From an uncultured Kocuria sp. (GTDB lineage: Bacteria > Actinomycetota > Actinomycetes > Actinomycetales > Micrococcaceae), in assembly GCF_947500125.1 (NCBI RefSeq), contig NZ_CANMRA010000007.1, positions 1 through 64,000 on the forward strand: a stretch of 64,000 nucleotides of DNA, read 5' to 3'. A model generated the notes under the pieces. That model saw only the letters and a list, made by a program, of their open reading frames with translations, had not been told where the DNA came from and ran no database searches. Shown piece by piece: positions 35,710 through 42,270 of this stretch. The translations under genes and the position numbers were made by a program. Every line of letters begins with the position of its first letter. Positions within the stretch are counted from its first letter, which is position 1.

Positions 35710-36941
35710 AGGGCGTCCCGGCCGTCCACGGGCAGGCACACGTCGAGGACCCACTGCCCGTTCTGCGGCCCGCTCTCGGCGTGCCCGCCCAGCAGGGACA
35801 CGCGCTCCGCGATGCCCCGCAGGCCGAGCCCCGAGGACAGATCCGAGGATTGGTTGCCCGTGCGCTGGTGGCTGCGGGGCATGGGATTCAGCACTCGCAG
35901 GCGCAGCTCGTGCTCGTCCGCCGCTACCTCGATCCGGCAGCCGGACCCGCGCGGGGCGTACTTGATGATGTTGGTGACCGACTCCTGCAGGATCCGGGCA
36001 GCCGTGCCGCGCACGGTCGTGGGCATGGCCTCGAGGTCCCCGGTGACGGCGACGTCCGGCTCGAAGCGCAGGTCCCGCAGGCTCGCCGCGAGGGACGTGA
36101 CCACGTGCTCCAGGCTGCCGATGGACAGGCCGGCGCCCGTGACGTCCCGGGGATGCTCTCCCTCGTTCTCGTTGCGCAGCAGCCGCAGCATCACCCGCAG
36201 CTCGTGCAGGGCCGAGCGGGCCGCGTCCTCCACGGTCTCGAGGACCTGGTGCAGCTCGCCCACGTCCCCGGAGCGGCGCCGGCTCATGGTCTGCATCGTG
36301 ATGAGGGTGAGCTCGTGGGCGACGACGTCGTGCAGGTCTCGGGCCAGCGCCTGCCGCTCGTCCTCCCGGAGCCGTTCGTTGAGGACCTCCAGGTCCCGGA
36401 CCCGCTCCTCGTTCTTGCGTCGCTGGCCCTGGAAGTACCTGACCGCGGAACCCGCCAGGGTCGCCACGAGCAGTCCGTTGAAGGTGAACCAGAACAAGGG
36501 GGAGTCGAAGGGGGCGTGGAACGTGGCGGCGGCCACCCCCCAGGCGAAGTACACGAGCAGGTGGACGACGAGGAACTTCCTGGTCGCCGTGGCGGCGACC
36601 GCGGCCGTCACCACGAAGACGGTGACGATGGCGGAGGCCTGGTAGTTCGCCAGAAGCGACGTGACCAGGCACGCCACCGAGGCAGCCGAGGCGTAGGTCG
36701 ACCGCCAGGCGATCATGCCGATCGCCGCCGAGGAGAGGATGGCGTCGAGAGTCAGCATGAGGTCGGCGTTGGCGTCGCCCGTGAAATGCTGGAACAGGTA
36801 CTGGAGCTGCGTCAGCAGAATGACGCCGGCATACAGAAGGACCACCACGGACAGCCACATGCCGATGGGTTCGGCTTGGAAGAACGGTGTCTTCGGTGCT
36901 GTGCGAGGTGGTCGCTCTGCAAGTGTTGCTATGTCAGTCAC
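35706..36941 (-). CDS. Membrane sensor histidine kinase (HisKA_3 / NarL partner type)
   Basis: 411 residues from GTG at 36941 (an in-frame TTG at 36947 would add two). The N-terminal ~150 residues form five to six membrane helices with very short loops (WLSVVVLLYAGVILLTQL, IVTVFVVTAAVAATA, FLVVHLLVYFAWGVAAATF, LFWFTFNGLLVATLAG), so the ligand is probably sensed in or near the membrane. ERVRDLEVLNERLREDERQALARDLHDVVAHELTLITMQ is a coiled coil plus the H-box, with phosphorylated His in RDLHD. ILQESVTNIIKYAP and GLGLRGIAERVSLLGG are the N and G boxes. The peptide gene lies about 30 bases upstream; the response regulator is divergent. Confidence 0.9.
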   Translation of the reverse strand: MTDIATLAERPPRTAPKTPFFQAEPIGMWLSVVVLLYAGVILLTQLQYLFQHFTGDANADLMLTLDAILSSAAIGMIAWRSTYASAASVACLVTSLLANYQASAIVTVFVVTAAVAATATRKFLVVHLLVYFAWGVAAATFHAPFDSPLFWFTFNGLLVATLAGSAVRYFQGQRRKNEERVRDLEVLNERLREDERQALARDLHDVVAHELTLITMQTMSRRRSGDVGELHQVLETVEDAARSALHELRVMLRLLRNENEGEHPRDVTGAGLSIGSLEHVVTSLAASLRDLRFEPDVAVTGDLEAMPTTVRGTAARILQESVTNIIKYAPRGSGCRIEVAADEHELRLRVLNPMPRSHQRTGNQSSDLSSGLGLRGIAERVSLLGGHAESGPQNGQWVLDVCLPVDGRDAL

Positions 36942-36971
36942 ACCCAATGGTGTACCGCATCCGAGGAAAAA

Positions 36972-37127
36972 TCATCGGCAGAGGAACGGGAACCACCCGC
37001 ACATGACGTAGCCGGGTGCCTGCGGCTTCTGGACCATGAGGGCGTTGGCGGGGGCGGCCGGGCCGACGATGAAGGACGCGGCGAGGGCGGCGGAGGCGAT
37101 GGCGGTGGTCAGCTTCTTCTTGGACAT
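36972..37127 (-). CDS. Small secreted Cys-containing peptide, putative signal for the adjacent two-component system
   Basis: 51 residues with a strong AAGGAG site six bases before ATG 37127. Residues 1-29 are a clear Sec signal peptide: KKK, a hydrophobic core (AIASAALAASFIVG) and an ANA cleavage site after residue 29. The predicted mature peptide is 22 residues and ends GYVMCGWFPFLCR. Cys43 and Cys50 flank six residues (GWFPFL), so a disulfide or other macrocycle is possible. It is the first gene of an operon with the histidine kinase, about 30 bases apart, and divergent from the response regulator, the usual arrangement of a pheromone-sensor pair. The role as a signal is inference; an immunity or unrelated secreted peptide is possible. 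Confidence 0.75.
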   Translation of the reverse strand: MSKKKLTTAIASAALAASFIVGPAAPANALMVQKPQAPGYVMCGWFPFLCR

Positions 37128-37265
37128 GGGGGGCTCCTTGGATCACGAGGACAGCACCGGATCGGGGGGTTGCGGCCGGTGAGGGGGGAGAGATGTCCCG
37201 GCCGCGAGGGGGGTGTGCTGCCCTGGTAGCTTCCATTTTGCCAACGTTAACCGTGTGCACCTATC

Positions 37266-37340
37266 GACCTTTGTCCAGACCGTTTGTGACTTTTGTCGAA
37301 TATGACGTGTTGCACTTTGGGGGACACGGAAAAATAGACT
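37266..37340 (+). promoter_or_regulatory. Promoter and repeat elements of the response-regulator gene
   Basis: TAGACT at 37335-37340 lies six bases before the GTG start, predicting a leaderless mRNA; TTGCAC at 37310-37315 is a possible -35 with a long 19-base spacer. Upstream are two direct repeats GACCTTTGTC (37266-37275) and GACTTTTGTC (37288-37297), 22 bases (two helical turns) apart. TTGTGACTTT (37284-37293) and TGCACTTTGGGGGAC (37311-37325) both recur in the flp pilin promoter. Confidence 0.6.
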
Positions 37341-37346
37341 GTGTGA

Positions 37347-38030
37347 GTGACTGATTGCAGAGTGCTTGTCGTGGACGACCAGCCGTTGATGCTGGAGGCC
37401 CTGAAGTCCTTCTTCTCCGCCGAGCCCGGATTCGAGGTCATCGGGACGGCGTCCAACGGACGTGAAGCCGTCGACCGATGTCTGGCGATCGACCCGGACG
37501 TGGTGCTGATGGACATGAAGATGCCCGTGATGGACGGGATCGACGCCACCCGGGAGATCACCTCGCGCAGTCCCCGCTCCAAGGTGCTGGCTCTCACGAC
37601 GTTCTCGACCCTGGAGTTCGTGGTGCCGGCCCTGCGTGCCGGTGCGGCCGGCTATCTGGTCAAGGACGCCCGGCCCGACGAGATCATCGACGCCGTGAAC
37701 CAGGTGCTCAACAACGAGATCGCCCTCTCCCCGGCGATCGCCCGAGCACTCGCGGACAACGTCATCTCCGTCCCGGACCAGCAGCAGGCGGCGCGCCCGG
37801 CGGACAGCGCCCTGCGCTCCCTGCTGACCGACCGGGAGATGGAGACCGTGACGCTCCTGGCACAGGGGCTGAGCAACCGGGAGATCGCCGAGCAGATGCA
37901 CGTCTCCGAGGGCAGCGTGAAGGCCTACCTCGGGCGGGTCTGTGAGAAGTTCGGGGTCCGCGACCGCGTGCAGGCGCTCATCAAGGCGTACCAGTACGGG
38001 CTCGTGGATCCGCAGCTGCGCGATCTCTGA
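37347..38030 (+). CDS. LuxR/NarL-family response regulator
   Basis: 227 residues. Receiver domain: VLVVDDQPLMLEAL with the acidic pair, phospho-acceptor Asp in PDVVLMDMKMPVMDG (about residue 53), ALTTFS and YLVKDARPDEI with the conserved Lys. C-terminal LuxR helix-turn-helix: LTDREMETVTLLAQGLSNREIAEQMHVSEGSVKAYLGRVCEKFGVRDRVQAL. Partner of the histidine kinase encoded divergently. GTG at 37347 with the -10 element six bases upstream and no ribosome site. Direct repeats at its own promoter suggest autoregulation. Confidence 0.92.
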   Translation: MTDCRVLVVDDQPLMLEALKSFFSAEPGFEVIGTASNGREAVDRCLAIDPDVVLMDMKMPVMDGIDATREITSRSPRSKVLALTTFSTLEFVVPALRAGAAGYLVKDARPDEIIDAVNQVLNNEIALSPAIARALADNVISVPDQQQAARPADSALRSLLTDREMETVTLLAQGLSNREIAEQMHVSEGSVKAYLGRVCEKFGVRDRVQALIKAYQYGLVDPQLRDL

Positions 38031-38088
38031 GTCCCGCCCGACCTCCGCCGCCCCGGATCCGGACGGAAGTCCAGTCCACGTGTAGACG

Positions 38089-38107
38089 AAAGTGTATTCA
38101 TCTGCAT
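38089..38107 (+). promoter_or_regulatory. 19-bp element shared with the flp promoter
   Basis: AAAGTGTATTCATCTGCAT matches AAAGTGCATGCATCTGAAT at 58736-58754 at 16 of 19 positions. Here it lies 59 bases past the response-regulator stop and just upstream of the candidate structured RNA. No clear -10/-35 pair; CATGAT at 38120-38125 is a weak -10 candidate. Confidence 0.45.
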
Positions 38108-38130
38108 TAGCAAACCCGGCATGATCGGTA

Positions 38131-38410
38131 GTGCGAGCAGAGAAGAAAAGTCGGTGGATGAGTGAGAGACATCCCCACGGTGCACGGCCCAACCCCCCAT
38201 GTGGCCGAGCCCCGGACCGGATGGTCCACCGACCTGCTCACGGTAGGGGGCCGCCCCGGGACAGTCCCCCCTGGATCGGGATGCGGCCGCGCAAGGCTTG
38301 GATCACCTTGCACCCCCCTCGGCCGATGGCCCCCTACCGTGCAACCTCTGCCCCGCGACTCCACGAACGAGAGCGGCCCCACCGGAACCGGTGGGGCCGC
38401 TCTCGTTCGT
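38131..38410 (+). ncRNA. Candidate structured RNA with C6 loops (6C-like)
   Basis: No coding frame of good character covers this 330-base gap. A hairpin CGGCC/GGCCG (38185-38189, 38203-38207) has a loop containing CCCCCC. GGACC/GGTCC (38214-38227) forms a small hairpin. A 14-bp long-range stem, CACGGTAGGGGGCC (38239-38252) with its complement at 38328-38341, encloses a second C6 loop closed by CCCG/CGGG, a GCAAGG/CCTTGC hairpin and a third C6 run. A 23-bp terminator ends it. The 6C RNA of actinobacteria is defined by hairpins with runs of six or more C and is reported near pilus-assembly and chromosome-partition genes. Identity with 6C is not proven. Confidence 0.45.
38363..38410. terminator. 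Very strong bidirectional terminator
   Basis: 23-bp perfect arms (38363-38385 and 38388-38410; core GAGAGCGGCCCCACCGG) with AA between. It separates the response regulator/RNA transcript from the convergent lactate regulator gene. Confidence 0.85.
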
Positions 38411-38480
38411 CCAGTGCGTTCCCTGCGTCCGCCGGGTCGTCCGCACGGGCCCGGGGGTCTTGGACCCTCTGGTCGTCCGG

Positions 38481-39218
38481 TCAGGCCCGCAGGCCCTGCT
38501 CCTCCTGGGCGGCGGCGCTGTGGCCGAAGAACCAGGTGATGTGCTCCCGCAGCGCGGCGGCGGCGTCCTCCCCCCGGCGCTCCTGGGTGGCGAGCAGGAT
38601 CGCCCGGTGCTGCTCCTGCAGGGTGCGGCGCACCTGCGGCCAGTCGTCGAGGCCGGCGACGGTCTCCTGGACGTACCCGATGGTGGCCTGGCGCAACGAG
38701 GACATGATCGTCTCGACCACCACGTTGCCGGCGAGGGACGCGAGCAGGATGTGGAACTGCGCGTCGGCGGCGTGGAAGCGCTCGTCCGGCAGGGCCGGAT
38801 CCTCCATGGCGGCGACCAGCTCCGCCGCGTGCTCGAGCACCGCCGCCCGCTCCGGAGTCTCCGCCGCGGCGGCCGCCTCGTGGGCGGACTGGGTCTCGAG
38901 CAGCAGCCGGGTCTGCATCAGGTCCCGCACCGGCAGGGACCGGGTGGCCACGTGCATCCGCAGCGCCCACCCGAGCGCGGCCGACGGGTCGGAGATGACG
39001 ATCGCTCCGGCGTTGGGCCCCGACCCGGTCGAGGAGCGGACCAGCCCCATGGCGTCGAGGATCCGGATCGCCTCCCGCACCGAGGCGCGGGAGATGCCGA
39101 ACTCCTCGGCCAGGTGGCGCTCCCCGGGCAGCTTGTCGCCCACCGAGATCTCGCCCGAGCGCAGGCGCTCCTCGAGCCAGTCGAGGACGACGGTGTACAT
39201 GCGTGAGGCTGCGGGCAC
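38481..39218 (-). CDS. lldR: FadR/GntR regulator, probable lactate regulator LldR
   Basis: 245 residues. N-terminal winged helix (MYTVVLDWLEERLRSGEISVGDKLPGERHLAEEFGISRASVREAIRILDAMGLVRSSTG, about residues 8-66) and a C-terminal FCD domain (LMQTRLLLETQSAHEAAAA, FHAADAQFHILLASLAGN, EQHRAILLATQERR) with metal/ligand His residues. It follows the lactate permease on the same strand, and three TGGTCNGACCA operators lie at the two lactate promoters, so it most likely represses lctP and lutABC and is released by L-lactate. ATG at 39218. Confidence 0.88.
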   Translation of the reverse strand: MPAASRMYTVVLDWLEERLRSGEISVGDKLPGERHLAEEFGISRASVREAIRILDAMGLVRSSTGSGPNAGAIVISDPSAALGWALRMHVATRSLPVRDLMQTRLLLETQSAHEAAAAAETPERAAVLEHAAELVAAMEDPALPDERFHAADAQFHILLASLAGNVVVETIMSSLRQATIGYVQETVAGLDDWPQVRRTLQEQHRAILLATQERRGEDAAAALREHITWFFGHSAAAQEEQGLRA

Positions 39219-39275
39219 GGGGGCTCCTCGGGGGATGGGCGGGACGCGGACCAGTCTAGGGAAGTGCGGAGGCTC

Positions 39276-39324
39276 GCCGGGCCGGGGGCGACGACGCCCC
39301 CGGCCCGGCGGCCGGGGGCGTCGT
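39276..39324 (-). terminator. Terminator of the lactate permease gene, with alternative pairing
   Basis: GCCGGGCCGGGGGCG (39276-39290), loop ACGA, and its exact complement (39295-39309) form a 15-bp stem. A third arm, GCCGGGGGCGTCGT (39311-39324), can pair instead with 39291-39304. It lies between the permease stop (39351) and the regulator start (39218). Confidence 0.75.
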
Positions 39325-39350
39325 GCAGGACGGTGCCGTCGCGTGCCGGA

Positions 39351-41138
39351 TCAGACCCGGCTCCGCTCCTCCGCCGTCACGTCCTGGCGCGTCAGCCGGC
39401 GCGCCAGGACGGCGAGCCCGGCGACGAGCAGGACCAGCATGACGGTGCCCAGGTTGAAGCCCACGCCGTGGATGAAGAGGTAGGCGACCGCGCCGCCGGC
39501 GAGGCAGTAGTAGGTGGTCACGATGATGGTTTTGCGCAGCAGGTCTCCCTCGCGCCCGAGCAGGCCCACGGTGGCGGAGGCCGCCACGATGTTGTGGATC
39601 GCGATCGGGTTGCCGCCGGCCCCGCCGATGGCCTGGGCGGCCACCACGAGTTCGGGCCGCTCGAGGCCGATGGCGGCGCCGGTGGAGAACTGGAACTGGG
39701 AGAAGGTCAGGTTGGACACGGTGTTCGACCCTGCGATGAAGGCGCCCAGCGCGCCGATCCAGGGAGCGATCACCGGCCAGGAGCCGCCCGAGATCGCGGC
39801 GGCCCCCTCGGCGAGGGTGACCGGCATGCTGGAGAGCCCTGAGTCGTTGAGCGCGGGGCCGGACTGGATGAGCACGCGCACCAGCGGAACGGCGAAGAGC
39901 AGCGCGGCGGCGGTGCCGGCGAGCTGGCCGGCCGAGATCCTGAGCGTCCGGGTGATCTCGCGGGAGCTCATCCGGTGCAGCAGGTAGGCGAAGACCGAGG
40001 CGAGGATCAGCACGAAGCCGGGCAGGTAGAACGGCTGGACGGTGGTGGTGATCTCGGTGCCCAGGATGTTCTCGAACGGGATCGCCAGACCGGTCAGCCA
40101 CTCCTTGAACGGGGTGATGACGCGGGTGGCCACCAGCAGTCCCGCCATCAGGGCGTAGGGGGCCCAGGCGCGGACCGTGCTCATGTGCGTGGACACGTCC
40201 GTGGCCTCGGCCGGCTCGATGGTGCCCATCCAGCGCGCGGGCCAGCCGGCACGGGGGCCGAACTGGAAGGTGTCCTTCGGCATGAGGAAGCCCTTGCTGG
40301 AGGTGAACATCACCAGCACCAGTCCGAGGATCCCGCCGAACATCGAGGGGAACTCGGGGCCCAGGAAGCGGGCGACCAGCACGTAGGGGACGGTCATGGC
40401 CAGGGACGCGTACACGGCGAAGGGCCAGACGGCGAGGCCGTCGCGGAAGCGCCGTTCGGGGCCGAAGAAGCCGGTGAGCAGGGTCACGAGGATCAGCGGG
40501 ATGAGGATGCCCACGATGCCGTGCATGGCCGCGGTGTAGAAGCCGATGGAGTTGACGAACTCGGGCATCGTCACGCCCAGGACCTCGACGCGCTCTGCGA
40601 CCGCCGGGTCACCGCCCAGGCCTCCCGCCACTCCCACCAGGATGGGTGTGCCGACCGCGCCGAAGCTCACGGGGGTGGACTGGACGATCAGCCCCACCAT
40701 GACGGCGGCCATCGCGGGGAAGCCCATGGCCAGGAGCAGCGGGGCCACCACCGCCGCCGTGGTGCCGAAGCCCGAGACGCCCTCGATGAAGGAGCCGAAG
40801 AGCCAGCCGATGATGATGGCCTGGATCCGCCGGTCGGCGGAGATGTTGTTGAAGCCGGCGCGGATCGTGGCCATGGCCCCGCCCACGGTGAGGGTGGAGA
40901 GCAGCAGCAGGGCGCCGAACACGATGTAGAGCATGGTGATGGCCACGATCAGACCCTCGATGGTGGCGGCCAGCACCCCGGTGAAGCTCATGCGCCAGAC
41001 GAGCAGCGCCACCAGCACAGCGGTGAGGTAGCCCACCGGCATCGCGTACTTCGCGGGCCACCGGAAGCCGGCCAGGAGCACGCCCACCAGGAGCAGGGGC
41101 AGCAGAGCCAAGAGGCTCAGCACAGCAAGATTGTCCAC
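39351..41138 (-). CDS. lctP: L-lactate permease, LctP/LldP family
   Basis: 595 residues, about 13-14 membrane helices; imports L-lactate (also glycolate) with protons. Start GTG at 41138 ([22 protein letters not shown]) with an AAGGA site upstream; an ATG at 41279 would put the operators inside the gene and is rejected. Family features: [45 protein letters not shown], and near the C-terminus [22 protein letters not shown] and [29 protein letters not shown]. Divergent from lutABC across a shared operator region. Confidence 0.95.
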   Translation of the reverse strand: MDNLAVLSLLALLPLLLVGVLLAGFRWPAKYAMPVGYLTAVLVALLVWRMSFTGVLAATIEGLIVAITMLYIVFGALLLLSTLTVGGAMATIRAGFNNISADRRIQAIIIGWLFGSFIEGVSGFGTTAAVVAPLLLAMGFPAMAAVMVGLIVQSTPVSFGAVGTPILVGVAGGLGGDPAVAERVEVLGVTMPEFVNSIGFYTAAMHGIVGILIPLILVTLLTGFFGPERRFRDGLAVWPFAVYASLAMTVPYVLVARFLGPEFPSMFGGILGLVLVMFTSSKGFLMPKDTFQFGPRAGWPARWMGTIEPAEATDVSTHMSTVRAWAPYALMAGLLVATRVITPFKEWLTGLAIPFENILGTEITTTVQPFYLPGFVLILASVFAYLLHRMSSREITRTLRISAGQLAGTAAALLFAVPLVRVLIQSGPALNDSGLSSMPVTLAEGAAAISGGSWPVIAPWIGALGAFIAGSNTVSNLTFSQFQFSTGAAIGLERPELVVAAQAIGGAGGNPIAIHNIVAASATVGLLGREGDLLRKTIIVTTYYCLAGGAVAYLFIHGVGFNLGTVMLVLLVAGLAVLARRLTRQDVTAEERSRV

Positions 41139-41230
41139 GGAGAGATCCTTTCTGGGCCCACCTCGTCGAGGGTGGGGCAAGGGGAGAGGACGGGCGTGTG
41201 CGGAAGAGGTCCGGCCATCGGCCGACCCTA

Positions 41231-41255
41231 TGGTCGGACCACAATGGTCTGACCA
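41231..41255. promoter_or_regulatory. Two LldR-type operators at the lactate permease promoter
   Basis: TGGTCGGACCA (41231-41241) and TGGTCTGACCA (41245-41255) are 11-bp palindromes 14 bases apart, 93-117 bases before the lctP start. They match the FadR-group pattern TNGTNNNACNA. A partial CRP-like site (CATGA-N6-TCACA, 41265-41280) lies next to them. Confidence 0.8.
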
Positions 41256-41326
41256 CAAAGAGTACATGACCCACGTCACAACCCCAACCCCCTCGAACGC
41301 ACGGGATCGGCTGTGCCCGGGACTCG

Positions 41327-41365
41327 TTGTGGCGTCCGTCTCATCGGTCTAGTATGGTCAGACCA
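41327..41365 (+). promoter_or_regulatory. lutABC promoter with LldR-type operator
   Basis: TTGTGG (41327-41332), 17 bases, TAGTAT (41350-41355) is the best-formed vegetative promoter in the window. The operator TGGTCAGACCA (41355-41365) starts on the last base of the -10 and covers the transcription start, so a bound repressor would block it. Confidence 0.85.
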
Positions 41366-41418
41366 CACGCGGCGCTGCGCCGTCGTCGCTCCTTCCGCTC
41401 CTCGTTCCCGGAGGCACC

Positions 41419-42270
41419 ATGAGAATCGCCCTGTTCGCCACGTGCATCGTGGACGCGATGTACCCGCGGGTCGCCCTGGCCACGGTCCGGGTGCTCGAGC
41501 GGCTCGGCCACGAGGTGGTGTTCCCGCCCGGCCAGGGCTGCTGCTCCCAGATGCACGTCAACAGCGGCTACTTCGACGACGCCCTGCCCGTGGTCCGCAA
41601 CCACGTCAAGGCCTTCTCCGCCGCGGACTACGACGTGGCCGTGGCCCCCTCGGGCTCCTGCGTCGCCTCCCTGGGCCACCAGCAGCCGATGATCGCCCGT
41701 GCCGGCGGCGACGAGGCCCTCGCCCGGGAAGCGGCGGCCGTCGCCGCGACCACCTACGAGCTCTCCCAGCTGCTGACCGACGTGCTCGGCGTGACGGACG
41801 CGGCCGCGCAGCTCGGCTCCTGGTTCCCGCACCGGGTGACCTACCACCCCTCCTGCCACGGGATGCGGCTGCTGCGCCTGGGGGACCGGCAGAAGAACCT
41901 GGTCGCCTCGGTCGGCGACATCGACTTCGTCGAGCTGCCCGACGCCGACGAGTGCTGCGGGTTCGGCGGGACGTTCTCCTTCAAGAACCCGGACGTCTCC
42001 GCCGCGATGGCCGAGGAGAAGATCGACAACATCGTCTCGACCGGCGCCGAGCTGTGCACCGGAGGGGACGCCTCCTGCCTGATGCACCTGGGCGGGGCCA
42101 TGAACCGCCGGGACTCCGGGCCGGCCACCGTCCACTTCGCCGAGATCCTCGCCTCCACCCGCGAGAACCCGCTCGAGGTCTCCGGGCCGGTCGAGCTGTC
42201 CATCCCGGGCCCGAGGGCGCGCCGCACGGCGTCGTCGTCGGCCCCCACCACCGCTGGAGGTGCTCGATGA
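41419..42270 (+). CDS. lutA: L-lactate oxidation complex subunit LutA
   Basis: 283 residues. (Fe-S)-binding protein with two cysteine-rich CCG domains: QGCCSQMHVNSGYFDDALP near residue 37 and CHGMRLL with ECCGFGGTFSFKN in the second half. LutABC together oxidise L-lactate to pyruvate in the cytoplasm. ATG follows GAGGCACC; the last ~40 residues are a variable Arg/Ser tail longer than in Bacillus LutA. The stop overlaps the lutB start (ATGA). Confidence 0.93.
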   Translation: MRIALFATCIVDAMYPRVALATVRVLERLGHEVVFPPGQGCCSQMHVNSGYFDDALPVVRNHVKAFSAADYDVAVAPSGSCVASLGHQQPMIARAGGDEALAREAAAVAATTYELSQLLTDVLGVTDAAAQLGSWFPHRVTYHPSCHGMRLLRLGDRQKNLVASVGDIDFVELPDADECCGFGGTFSFKNPDVSAAMAEEKIDNIVSTGAELCTGGDASCLMHLGGAMNRRDSGPATVHFAEILASTRENPLEVSGPVELSIPGPRARRTASSSAPTTAGGAR

